A stretch of 64,000 nt of DNA from contig CAYNNP010000006.1 in NCBI GenBank assembly GCA_964398215.1, positions 1 to 64,000 of the forward strand, read 5' to 3'. Below the pieces are notes generated by a model. It ran no database searches. It saw only the letters and a program-made list of their open reading frames with translations, and was not told the origin of the DNA. Shown here piece after piece: positions 1 through 7,748 of the stretch (position 1 is the stretch's first letter; the number at the start of each line of letters is the position of its first letter). This DNA comes from CAYNNP01 sp964398215. GTDB taxonomy: Bacteria > Planctomycetota > Planctomycetia > Pirellulales > Pirellulaceae. A program made the translations under genes and the position numbers.

Positions 1-134
1 GTGGCTGATTGAATCAGCAAGGCGCCAGCAAGGCCAGCGATCAACCCAAACAGTGTAACTGACGGAATGTCGAACTGTGGCCGCGTAGGCTCGCAAAGAT
101 CAGGACCCTTTCTGCTTTGCCAATTCGCGTTCAT
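1..134 (-). CDS. N-terminal part of an unidentified membrane protein, cut by the window edge
   Basis: An open frame starts at an ATG at 134 inside the 3' end of the PPK2 gene and runs off the window without a stop (44 codons seen). The peptide has a polar N-terminus of about 27 residues and then a hydrophobic stretch (SVTLFGLIAGLAGALLIQSA), which looks like a first transmembrane helix. It overlaps PPK2 by 35 bases in another frame, as in tightly packed operons, so it is probably the next gene of the P-II/VOC/PPK2 unit. No clear Shine-Dalgarno is visible and the family cannot be recognised from 44 residues; the real start could lie closer to the helix. Confidence 0.4.
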   Translation of the reverse strand, partial: MNANWQSRKGPDLCEPTRPQFDIPSVTLFGLIAGLAGALLIQSA

Positions 135-942
135 ATAAAGCACGGATCACGTCCGGGTCTTCCCCCACCGGTGGCATTTCAGGGTCCATGTCTTCCAGTG
201 TTTGCTGCAAAATGGCTGCCACGCTCGCATCACGATACCATTTGTGATCAGCGGGAATCACATGCCATGGCGCGTGCTTGGAATTGCATTTGCTGATCGC
301 ATCCTCATAGGCTTCGCGGTAGTCAGCCCATTTATCGCGTGCAGTGTAATCGCCCGCGTTTAGTTTCCAGTGTTTCTCTCGATTCTCCAGCCGTTTGCCA
401 AAACGCTCCAGTTGTTCTTCGGGACTGATGTGCAGATAGAACTTAAGGATTCGCGTCCCATTGGCTGCCAACATCTTTTCAAAATCGTTGATGATCTCGA
501 ACCGTTTGCTCCAAATTTTCTTGGGCACAATGTCTTCAACGCGAACAACCAACACATCTTCGTAGTGAGAACGATTAAAAATCGAAACCATTCCTTTGGC
601 CGGCGTGGCTTTGTGGATTCGCCACAAGAAATCATGTGACAGTTCTTTTTTGCTGGGCACTTTGAACGGAAAGGTTCGGCAGCCTTGTGGGTTCATTTGC
701 CCCAGCACCTTGCGGATCAACCCATCTTTTCCGGCAGCATCTGGAGCTTGCAGCACAACCAGAATCGACTGCTTGTCCTCGGTGAACATTCGGTACTGCA
801 ATTCCTTGATCCGCTCGACCGCTTTGGCGGTAAACGCCTTTGCTTCCTCTTTATCCGCGAAAGGTCCTTTCGTTTTCGTTTCAACCTTTTTTAAATCAAT
901 CTTGTCGCCCGCCGCCACACGATGTGCTTTCACAAAATCCAC
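100..942 (-). CDS. ppk2: Polyphosphate kinase 2 family protein (polyphosphate:nucleotide phosphotransferase)
   Basis: Transfers phosphate between polyphosphate and nucleotides in the cytoplasm; short single-domain PPK2 proteins mostly phosphorylate AMP or ADP. The 280-residue protein has the Walker A-type loop APDAAGKDG (about 66-74), the NPQG motif (84-87) and the Walker B-type block FNRSHYEDVLVVRV (122-135), all diagnostic of PPK2. Length fits a one-domain enzyme. The start is GTG at 942, supported by AGAGGA seven bases upstream. It follows the VOC gene by 25 bases and the P-II gene beyond it, so all are probably co-transcribed. Whether it prefers AMP, ADP or both cannot be read from sequence alone. 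Confidence 0.93.
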   Translation of the reverse strand: MDFVKAHRVAAGDKIDLKKVETKTKGPFADKEEAKAFTAKAVERIKELQYRMFTEDKQSILVVLQAPDAAGKDGLIRKVLGQMNPQGCRTFPFKVPSKKELSHDFLWRIHKATPAKGMVSIFNRSHYEDVLVVRVEDIVPKKIWSKRFEIINDFEKMLAANGTRILKFYLHISPEEQLERFGKRLENREKHWKLNAGDYTARDKWADYREAYEDAISKCNSKHAPWHVIPADHKWYRDASVAAILQQTLEDMDPEMPPVGEDPDVIRALYERELAKQKGS

Positions 943-967
943 GATGCATTCCTCTGGTTAGGTTGAA

Positions 968-1339
968 TTAAGAAACAGGTAGAACACACAGCTCTACCCA
1001 ATGTCCGTCAGGATCTTGAACGAACGTTTGCTGAGCACCATCGGGCCGAATTTTTCTGTCCAAACGCGTCACACCAAGCCCATCCAGATGAGCTTCCCAG
1101 GAATCCAGTTCTTCCACAATCAATGCAAAATGACCACCGCGATGGTGCGAGTGCACAGGCAGCTCACGATCACCAATCAAATGCAGTTCTTGCTCGATTC
1201 CCAATCGAAACCAGGCACCGGGAAAGTCGAATGCTGGTCGTGGCATTTGCTCGAACTTCATCGCATCTCGATAAAACGCCTCACTTACGGGAACGTCTTG
1301 GACATGAATGGCAACGTGATTCAACTGCAATGTTTTCAC
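968..1339 (-). CDS. VOC (glyoxalase/bleomycin-resistance fold) family protein
   Basis: A 123-residue single-domain VOC protein with paired beta-alpha-beta-beta-beta modules. Visible motifs are the N-terminal LNHVAIHVQD with a probable metal histidine, GGHFALIVEE in the middle and the C-terminal FVQDPDGHWVELC, whose glutamate is a usual metal ligand. The family includes glyoxalases, epimerases, dioxygenases and resistance proteins, so the substrate is unknown. GTG at 1339 is preferred over TTG at 1345 because AGGA lies seven bases before the GTG; that site overlaps the stop of the P-II gene, which indicates translational coupling. Confidence 0.85.
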   Translation of the reverse strand: MKTLQLNHVAIHVQDVPVSEAFYRDAMKFEQMPRPAFDFPGAWFRLGIEQELHLIGDRELPVHSHHRGGHFALIVEELDSWEAHLDGLGVTRLDRKIRPDGAQQTFVQDPDGHWVELCVLPVS

Positions 1340-1348
1340 AGACAATTC

Positions 1349-1651
1349 CTACATGAAAGTTCCGACCGGCATGACAAAAATCTTGCCATCGCCAATCCGT
1401 CCGCTTCGTGTCACAGCAACAATCTTTTCCAAAACCTCTTCACACCGTGACTCATCGACCCACAGCGTAATCTCGACCTTGGGCACGAACGCCTGCGAGT
1501 ATTCGGTTTCCTGATACTCATCCAGGTAGCTCTTCTGTCGTCCATAACCCTTTACCTCCGCAACGCTCAGTGCTTCTAGCGGCGCGCGGCGCAGGCTTGC
1601 CAAGAGTTGCTCGGCCAAGTGCGGGCGGATGATTGTCACAATCTGCTTCAC
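1349..1651 (-). CDS. Short P-II family signalling protein
   Basis: GlnB/GlnK-type P-II proteins are trimeric sensors of 2-oxoglutarate and ATP/ADP that act on enzymes and transporters through the T-loop. Taking GTG at 1651 (GGGAG nine bases upstream) gives 100 residues beginning MKQIVTIIRP, which lines up with the usual P-II start. GYGRQKSYLDEYQETEY forms the T-loop with Tyr51 at the classical uridylylation position, and TRSGRIGDGKIFV (81-93) is the B-loop. The protein stops at about residue 100, so the C-terminal 10-12 residues of typical 112-residue P-II proteins, which include the RxR nucleotide contacts, are missing. No amtB, glnA or glnD is nearby; the downstream genes are VOC and PPK2. 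Confidence 0.82.
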   Translation of the reverse strand: MKQIVTIIRPHLAEQLLASLRRAPLEALSVAEVKGYGRQKSYLDEYQETEYSQAFVPKVEITLWVDESRCEEVLEKIVAVTRSGRIGDGKIFVMPVGTFM

Positions 1652-1746
1652 AAAAAAATTCTCCCACGAACTCAGCAAACAGCTTATCGAATGCTGCTCT
1701 TCAAGCAATGTGACAGAATCAAGAATTGCGACCAGCGAGACTCAGC

Positions 1747-2700
1747 TCAGGCGCGTGGGTGATATTGCTGGTGCACCCGTTTCAGCCGCGAGTGTTCAAC
1801 ATGAGTGTAGATTTGCGTTGTTTGGATACTCGCGTGCCCCAGCATTTCTTGGACTTGTCGCAAATCGGCTCCGCCAGCCAGCAAATGGGTTGCGAAACTG
1901 TGACGCAGTGAGTGTGGGCTAATCGAGTCTCGAATACCGGCCCGCCGTGCATATTGTTTTACCAACCGCCAAAGCTGAACGCGGTCCAGTGGACGACCGC
2001 TACGCGAAAGAAACAGTTCCAGCGCAGGATGTGGTGTCTTGGCCGCCAGCTCGCCTCGCAATTCCCCCATGTAAAACTCGATTGCCTGAACCGCGCGATT
2101 GCCGATCGGCACCATGCGTTGCTTGCCGCCCTTGCCCTCGCACTTCAAGTGATTTTCATCCAACGACAGGTCCCTTACTTTCAAAGAACAGACCTCCGAT
2201 GCTCGGCATCCCGTCGCGTACAGTACTTCGAGGATGGCGATATCGCGCTGCCAATACTTGTCGTATTTCTTTGGCGCCGCCAAAAAATCTTCGACTTGCT
2301 GGCGATTCAGTACGCCCGGAACTCGCTCCCACATTTTTTGGGTGGCAATCAGTTCGGCGGGGTTCTCGGTAACGATGCCTTCTAGTTGCAAGAACTTGAA
2401 AAACGTTCGGACTGCGACCACGCATCGCGCGATCGAAGCCGGCGCTAGTTCGTCGTCACGTAATACACCAACGAACTCCGACAGATCACCGACGGCCAGT
2501 TTCCCCAGCTTTCGCTTTCCAAGCCAAGTTTGAAAGCGACGTAGATCACGCCCGTATGCTGACACCGTATTGCTGGCTAAATGGCATTCGCCACGCAAAT
2601 AGTTTAGAAAGTCATCAAATATCGTTTCCGTCAGACGCCCGGTTTTTGCCGGCGAACCTGCGGTCTGCAACATTTGTAACTTGGTCAGGCGTTTAGCCAT
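1747..2700 (-). CDS. xerC: Tyrosine recombinase, XerC/XerD type
   Basis: Site-specific recombinase of the family that resolves chromosome dimers at dif. Using ATG at 2700 (CGGAA upstream) the protein has 317 residues, the usual Xer length. An N-terminal SAM-like core-binding domain (about 22-110) precedes the catalytic domain, where R166 (GCRASEV), K190 (beta-hairpin), H263/R266 (HSLRH), H289 (GHA) and the nucleophile Y298 (QIYTH) are all present. No transposon ends, attachment sites or phage genes are adjacent, so a housekeeping role is more likely than an integrase of a mobile element. XerC versus XerD cannot be decided here. It is divergent from galE. Confidence 0.88.
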   Translation of the reverse strand: MAKRLTKLQMLQTAGSPAKTGRLTETIFDDFLNYLRGECHLASNTVSAYGRDLRRFQTWLGKRKLGKLAVGDLSEFVGVLRDDELAPASIARCVVAVRTFFKFLQLEGIVTENPAELIATQKMWERVPGVLNRQQVEDFLAAPKKYDKYWQRDIAILEVLYATGCRASEVCSLKVRDLSLDENHLKCEGKGGKQRMVPIGNRAVQAIEFYMGELRGELAAKTPHPALELFLSRSGRPLDRVQLWRLVKQYARRAGIRDSISPHSLRHSFATHLLAGGADLRQVQEMLGHASIQTTQIYTHVEHSRLKRVHQQYHPRA

Positions 2701-2865
2701 GTGAATTCCGAAGGTGTAAAAAACCGATGAACACTGTTGTAGCTTCGGCGTCATTCGGGCGGAATCGCCAGCGGAAGTTTCACATTGTGTCACGCGGCCG
2801 ACCAGCCGTTGATTGATAGCAAGTTTATTTGCAAAGATTCGACTCTACAAAGAGCAACAATTGCC

Positions 2866-3849
2866 ATGAATGTTTTGGTTGTAGGTGGCGCCGGCTATAT
2901 CGGCTCGCACGCGGTGCGTCTCTTATTGGACGCTGGGCACACTGTTTGGGTTTACGACAATCTTTCACGTGGTCATCGCCAAGCCGTGCCCGAGGGGCTG
3001 TTGATCGAAGGCGGAATGTCAGAGCAAGAAAAACTGATCAACGTTTTGAAAGACAAGAAGATCGAAGCAGTCATGCACTTTGCTGCCTTTGCATTGGTCA
3101 ACGAATCGGTGAACGATCCTGCGCTCTACTATCGCAACAATGTTGTCTGTGCGATCGACCTGCTGGACGCAATGCGCGCAGCCGGTGTGAATAAAATTGT
3201 TTTCAGTAGCACCACAGCGACTTATGGTGAACCGGATTTGATCCCAATCCCAGAAACAACACCACAAGAGCCGATCAATCCGTACGGCTACACGAAACTT
3301 GTTTTTGAGACGGCGCTCGCTGACTATGCGTCCGCCTACGGGCTTTCGTACGCCGCCCTGCGGTACTTCAATGCCGCTGGTGCGCGTCCGGACGGCACCA
3401 TCGGTGAAGACCATGATCCCGAAACACACATCATTCCAATCGTGCTGCAAGTCGCACTTGGCCAGCGAGACAAAATCACGATTTTCGGCGACGACTACGC
3501 CACGCCTGATGGCACTTGCGTTCGCGATTATATCCATGTCGATGATCTTGGCGACGCGCACCTCAAGGCGCTCGATCGACTTGAACCCGGCAAAGGCCTG
3601 TGTGTGAACCTAGGCACCGGCCGAGGCACTAGTGTCCGCGAAATCGTCGAAGCCTGCCGGGAAGTTACCGGTCATGCGATACCCGAGGTCATGGGTCAGC
3701 GACGCGAAGGAGACCCACCGGAGCTGATTGCTGATGCCCGACTGGCAAAACAATTGCTGGGCTGGGAGGCGAAGTACATGGATGCAAAATCAATTGTTGA
3801 AACCGCCTGGAATTGGCACCAATCCCACCCCAAAGGCTACGCTAGCTGA
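2866..3849 (+). CDS. galE: UDP-glucose 4-epimerase
   Basis: Interconverts UDP-glucose and UDP-galactose using bound NAD, supplying galactose units for polysaccharides and glycolipids. The 327-residue extended SDR starts MNVLVVGGAGYIGSH, the GxxGxxG NAD-binding motif, so ATG at 2866 is chosen over a frame open upstream. The catalytic SSTTATYG (115-121) and Y140-x3-K144 are in place, as is the late RYFNAAGA motif of GalE. It is followed 79 bases later by the SDR gene on the same strand. Related UDP-sugar epimerases are possible, but the pattern fits GalE best. Confidence 0.9.
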   Translation: MNVLVVGGAGYIGSHAVRLLLDAGHTVWVYDNLSRGHRQAVPEGLLIEGGMSEQEKLINVLKDKKIEAVMHFAAFALVNESVNDPALYYRNNVVCAIDLLDAMRAAGVNKIVFSSTTATYGEPDLIPIPETTPQEPINPYGYTKLVFETALADYASAYGLSYAALRYFNAAGARPDGTIGEDHDPETHIIPIVLQVALGQRDKITIFGDDYATPDGTCVRDYIHVDDLGDAHLKALDRLEPGKGLCVNLGTGRGTSVREIVEACREVTGHAIPEVMGQRREGDPPELIADARLAKQLLGWEAKYMDAKSIVETAWNWHQSHPKGYAS

Positions 3850-3928
3850 GGTCACAAAAACTTGGGTTTCAGAATCGTCGATAGCGGGGTGGTTTCACGA
3901 CAGCCCGCTCTTCGACTACTCTTTGCAC

Positions 3929-4705
3929 ATGGTTTGGAATCCAAAGAATTCGGTTTGCGTTGTAACGGGAGCAAGCAGCGGCATTGGTCGCTGCCTCTGT
4001 CAGCAGTTGATTGAATCGGGCGGGACCGTTGTGCCAGTGGCACGGCGCGAACAACGCCTTAACGAACTGCGCGAGATCTCGCCAGCTCAAGTTCATCCTG
4101 TTGTCGGCGACATTACTGACCCTGCCGTTCGACAAAAGGTACTTGAAATTGCGGCCAGCCAACGAGATGGTGCCGTTGATTTGTTGGTGAACAACGCAGG
4201 CATCGGTGCGATCGGGTCATTCGATAAAGCGAATGAGTCGCGGATGCGGCAGATCATGGAAGTCAACTTCTTTGCCCCTGTTGAACTGACTCGAGCGTTC
4301 ATTCCCGCGCTTCGCAAGGGGAACAATAGCGTGATCTGCAATATCAGCAGCGTTCTCGGGCACCGCGCGGTGCCAGACAAATCTGAATATTGCGCCAGCA
4401 AGTTCGCTATGCATGGCTGGAGCGATTCGCTGCGTGCGGAATTGGCTCGCGATTCTGTCCAGGTCACTTTGGTCAGCCCAAGTACAACCAGCAGCGAGTT
4501 CTTTGATTCGCTGGTAGGAACATCGGCAGACCAGAAATCCAAGAGCTTCGGGAGCTGGTCGCCCGAGCGCGTAGCTTCAGCGGCGTTCTCCGCGATCAAG
4601 AAACGACGCAGCGAAGTGATTTTAAGTTTAGGAGGCAAGGCATTGGTTTACTCGGATCGAATCTCGCCTCCAATTTTGAATTGCATTCTTAAGAAAAAAG
4701 GTTGA
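3929..4705 (+). CDS. Short-chain dehydrogenase/reductase, unknown substrate
   Basis: A 258-residue classical SDR: TGASSGIG nucleotide-binding loop (13-20), NNAG motif, catalytic serine in NISSVLG and the YxxxK pair in SEYCASK. It probably oxidises or reduces an alcohol/carbonyl with NAD(P). ATG at 3929 gives the canonical N-terminus; the frame is open far upstream but that part overlaps galE out of frame. The C-terminus (SPPILNCILKKKG) resembles membrane-associated SDRs acting on lipids, which is only suggestive. The GNAT gene begins seven bases after its stop, so the two are probably one transcript. Confidence 0.85.
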   Translation: MVWNPKNSVCVVTGASSGIGRCLCQQLIESGGTVVPVARREQRLNELREISPAQVHPVVGDITDPAVRQKVLEIAASQRDGAVDLLVNNAGIGAIGSFDKANESRMRQIMEVNFFAPVELTRAFIPALRKGNNSVICNISSVLGHRAVPDKSEYCASKFAMHGWSDSLRAELARDSVQVTLVSPSTTSSEFFDSLVGTSADQKSKSFGSWSPERVASAAFSAIKKRRSEVILSLGGKALVYSDRISPPILNCILKKKG

Positions 4706-4712
4706 AGCAGAA

Positions 4713-5165
4713 ATGGACTACCACATCAGAGCTGGACAACCCAAAGACATTGATGTAATCGCGCAATTTCAGATCGCCATGGCACTCGAAACCGAAGACA
4801 TGGTGCTGGATCCCGAGGTCGTTTTGCCAGGCGTGTCCGCCGTGTTTGAAGACGCATCAAAAGGTTTTTACATCGTCGCCGAAGCGGCTGGAAACGTCGT
4901 CGGAAGTTTGCTGATTACGTTTGAGTGGTCGGATTGGCGAAACAGCAACATGTGGTATATCCAATCTGTATTCGTCACCAAGCCTGCCAGGGGTCATGGG
5001 ATTTTCAAAGCGATGTACCGTGACGTTGTCGCACGAGCAAAAGAAAAGTCCGTGATGTACATTCGGCTGTACGTTGAGACCGAAAACGAACGTGCTCAGA
5101 AAGTCTATGAATCGCTTGGAATGAAACGCATGCCGTACTGTATGTATGACGCCAAAATCGGCTAG
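4713..5165 (+). CDS. GNAT family N-acetyltransferase
   Basis: A 150-residue single-domain GNAT protein. It has the acetyl-CoA pocket signature (VFVTKPARGHGIFKAMY, a relaxed R/Q-x-x-G-x-G/A motif at about 88-104) and the C-terminal NERAQKVYESLGM block typical of the fold. It acetylates an amino group of an unknown acceptor. A GAAGCAGAA sequence precedes the ATG, and the gap to the SDR stop is seven bases. Its stop codon overlaps by four bases the stop of the converging prenyltransferase-fold gene, so there is no room for a separate terminator between them. Confidence 0.82.
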   Translation: MDYHIRAGQPKDIDVIAQFQIAMALETEDMVLDPEVVLPGVSAVFEDASKGFYIVAEAAGNVVGSLLITFEWSDWRNSNMWYIQSVFVTKPARGHGIFKAMYRDVVARAKEKSVMYIRLYVETENERAQKVYESLGMKRMPYCMYDAKIG

Positions 5166-6124
5166 CCGGAACTTGCCAACTCACACAGCGCGAGTGATGC
5201 CAACCCGTAAAATGTGTATTCAACATCCGTGGTTTGGTCCAGCGAGAATCCTGTGAACCCGCCGCTGGCCGATTGCATCGACAGCGCGTAACGCCGAATG
5301 GCTGCTAGATCGATTTCATTCGACGCCTGTAAATCCACCAGCGTGATCAATCCAGTGCAAGTACTAAGAAGATCCGCGAACGGGATGCGCGTGTTTGCGG
5401 TCAAACCGCCTTCGTCACTTTGCATCTCTGCCAAAAAGTCGATTGTGTTGACGTGATCCAACTCTGGCAGTCTTCCCAGCGTTTTCAAAGTTCCGATCGC
5501 CGCCGCAGTTGGGTTGACCCCGGCACGTTTCGCAACGCGAATCTCCATGAACCCACCGTCATCTTGCGCCTGCGACTTTAGAAATCGCATGATGCCATCG
5601 ACGTCTGGCACATCGATTTCGATCAATTGGTAGCACAAGGCCGACAAAAACGTCTGGTACGTACTGCCGGCTCTACCTTCAGGAGTCTTTGCGAATCCGC
5701 CATCTGGTGTTCGCAGCGAAGCAAGCAGTCCAGCGACTTTGTTGCGCCAGGCTAGATCGTCGTCCGAAATCACAACAACACCAACGGCCATTTCACAGAT
5801 CGCAGCACCAAAGATCAACGAGATCAAATCGATGATCGATTCTTTCTGTTGCATTCGGCTGCGCAGAAACGCCCCCGCTCGAGTGCCAATCGATTCGTCC
5901 AGTGCCCCAAGCACCAATAGCGAACGCAGGGCGAACGCTGTGTAGTACGGATCACTCTCGCCTTCACGTCCAGCAAACCCACCATCGTCGCGCTGCTGAT
6001 CGCGCAACCAAGTGGCATGCAAGTCACGCATCGGCGCGTCAAAATTAGCCGCACCCAACACAAGCCGCAGGGTCAGGTTTTGGAGATAGGGATCGGCCGG
6101 CTGAGAACCAGCGGAATCATTCAC
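5162..6124 (-). CDS. Prenyltransferase/squalene-cyclase-fold repeat protein
   Basis: A 320-residue protein of repeated helical hairpins with recurring GGF/GGL motifs (DDGGFAG, PDGGFAK, DDGGFME, DEGGLTA, SGGFTGF), the alpha-alpha toroid of protein prenyltransferase beta subunits and terpene cyclases. The end (DVEYTFYGLASLAL) lines up with the closing helix of geranylgeranyltransferase type II beta, but the histidine zinc ligand appears as tyrosine, and the DxC ligand pair appears as DLL. From memory-based alignment it is therefore unlikely to be a standard zinc prenyltransferase; a binding or unknown catalytic role is possible. No signal peptide is seen. The GTG start at 6124 shares one base with the stop of the upstream thioredoxin-like gene (TAGTG), so they are translationally coupled. 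Confidence 0.75.
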   Translation of the reverse strand: MNDSAGSQPADPYLQNLTLRLVLGAANFDAPMRDLHATWLRDQQRDDGGFAGREGESDPYYTAFALRSLLVLGALDESIGTRAGAFLRSRMQQKESIIDLISLIFGAAICEMAVGVVVISDDDLAWRNKVAGLLASLRTPDGGFAKTPEGRAGSTYQTFLSALCYQLIEIDVPDVDGIMRFLKSQAQDDGGFMEIRVAKRAGVNPTAAAIGTLKTLGRLPELDHVNTIDFLAEMQSDEGGLTANTRIPFADLLSTCTGLITLVDLQASNEIDLAAIRRYALSMQSASGGFTGFSLDQTTDVEYTFYGLASLALCELASSG

Positions 6125-6717
6125 TAACTAATCCCTTGCGGATTGAAATAATTCGGCGCGTTACCTTCTTTCCACTTGATGTTGCAGCCCAACGATGGGA
6201 TTTGTTTTTCAGCCGGTGGGTTACCAGCAAGCACGGCATCGATAGCCGCACGTAAATCTTCGCCGGTCACTGGAATGTCAGTCTTGGGACGACTGGAGTC
6301 CAGCTGCCCGCGATAGACCAATTTATTGTCAGCGTCGAACAAAAAGAAGTCTGGTGTGCAGGCTGCCGAATACGCCTGGGCAACCGACTGGTCTTCGTCA
6401 AACAGATAAGCAAACTGATAGCCACGCTCCGCTTTTTCAGTCGCCATCGCTTCCGGTGAATCGTCAGGATACTTTTCAGCATCGTTACTGCTGATTCCAA
6501 CCACGGACAAACCCTTTGGCATGTAGTCGTCGGCCAGCGATTTCAATTCGTCCGCCACATGCTTCACGAAAGGGCAATGATTGCAGATAAACATCACCAA
6601 CAGGGCTTTGTTTGCCGAGCAGTCAGACAACGAAACCGTAGTTCCGTCGGTATCAGGAAGTGAAAAGTCGGGTGCAGGAGTCCCCAGTGGCAGCATTGTG
6701 CTTGCTGTGCGAACCAT
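6124..6717 (-). CDS. Thioredoxin-fold protein, AhpC/TSA (redoxin) type
   Basis: A 197-residue redoxin-domain protein with PAPDFSLPDTDG near the start and the active site CNHC (Cys45, Cys48) in MFICNHCPFVKHV, characteristic of a thioredoxin/peroxiredoxin-like family seen widely in cyanobacteria and planctomycetes. It probably reduces disulfides or peroxides in the cytoplasm, as no signal peptide is visible. ATG at 6717 is chosen because GAGG lies seven bases upstream; a TTG four codons earlier overlaps that site. Its last base is the first base of the prenyltransferase-fold gene, implying joint expression. The reductant and the substrate are unknown. Confidence 0.85.
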   Translation of the reverse strand: MVRTASTMLPLGTPAPDFSLPDTDGTTVSLSDCSANKALLVMFICNHCPFVKHVADELKSLADDYMPKGLSVVGISSNDAEKYPDDSPEAMATEKAERGYQFAYLFDEDQSVAQAYSAACTPDFFLFDADNKLVYRGQLDSSRPKTDIPVTGEDLRAAIDAVLAGNPPAEKQIPSLGCNIKWKEGNAPNYFNPQGIS

Positions 6718-6796
6718 GATTAACCTCAACAGGTGTTGTTAAAGAGTCTAAGTTTCGTATTTGAAATTTTCGGATTCGGAATTCAGATTTGACGGG

Positions 6797-7612
6797 CTAC
6801 GAATCAAGCCGATTAAGTAACCGTCCGGGACTTCCCATTGCGTGGTACCCGCCATCGACGTGTAGGATTTCGCCGGTAACGCCTCGGCTGGCATCGCTTA
6901 ACAGAAACGCGCCGGTCGATCCCACCTCTTCGTGAGAAATATTCCGGCCCAGCGGTGCCATGTATTCATAGAGACGCAGCATCTCTTCAACACCAGCGGC
7001 TCGTCCCGCAAGTGTTCGTACTGGCCCGGCCGACAGAGCGTTGACCCGCACATCTTGCGGCCCAAGATCAAATGCCAAGTATCGCATCGCTGCTTCCAAG
7101 GCGGCTTTGCAGATTCCCATCACGTTGTATCCGGGAACGCATTTTTCACCACCAAAATAGGTCATCGTGGCTATGGCTCCACCAGGATTCATGATCGGCT
7201 TTGCCGCGGCAGCACACGCCAACAAGCTATAAACACTGATATCCATGGCCATTTTGAAGCCATCACGGCTGGTTTCGATCGTGTCACGGGACAAATCGTT
7301 GCGGTCAGCAAAGGCGATTGAGTGCAATACGAAGTCGATTTTCCCAAATTCTTTCTCCGCATGTTCAAATACTGTACGGATTTCCCCATCCTCTTGCGCA
7401 TTCATTGGCACGAGGAATTTCGCATTTTCGTATTTGTCGGTTAACTGTGAGACACGACGACGATTTCGTTGTCTTTCGTCATCCGGACGATCCGGCAAAT
7501 GTGTAAAACCACATTGACCTCCCGCTTCCATGATTTGTTTTGCGATCGCCCAGGCGATCGAGTGATCATTGGCGACACCTAATATCACCCCTTTTTTTCC
7601 ATCAAATTGCAT
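6797..7612 (-). CDS. fabI: Enoyl-[acyl-carrier-protein] reductase [NADH]
   Basis: Catalyses the last reduction of the fatty acid elongation cycle. The 271-residue protein opens with GKKGVILGVANDHSIAWAIA, the FabI variant of the SDR nucleotide loop, and carries the FabI Y-x6-K catalytic pair in GYNVMGICK. LSAGPVRTLAG and the C-terminal LHVDGGYHAMG are also FabI hallmarks. ATG at 7612 fits the family start. It is the first gene of a minus-strand group and is divergent from the sigma-54 activator, with a 136-base shared upstream region. The 79-base gap to the thioredoxin-like gene leaves co-transcription open. Confidence 0.93.
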   Translation of the reverse strand: MQFDGKKGVILGVANDHSIAWAIAKQIMEAGGQCGFTHLPDRPDDERQRNRRRVSQLTDKYENAKFLVPMNAQEDGEIRTVFEHAEKEFGKIDFVLHSIAFADRNDLSRDTIETSRDGFKMAMDISVYSLLACAAAAKPIMNPGGAIATMTYFGGEKCVPGYNVMGICKAALEAAMRYLAFDLGPQDVRVNALSAGPVRTLAGRAAGVEEMLRLYEYMAPLGRNISHEEVGSTGAFLLSDASRGVTGEILHVDGGYHAMGSPGRLLNRLDS

Positions 7613-7748
7613 TTTCGACCCATCACGATAAGAACGCGCAAGATTTTGTCAGATATGACACGCCGACAAGATAACTACCAAGTGACGTAGTCGTCTATTT
7701 CCCTTGTGATGCGAATTCTGACGTGAATTGCATTTTACACGTTTCAAC

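Noticed and set aside
1747..2700. Integrative element suggested by the tyrosine recombinase
   Set aside because: No tRNA gene, attachment repeats or cargo genes lie near it; its length and motifs fit housekeeping Xer.
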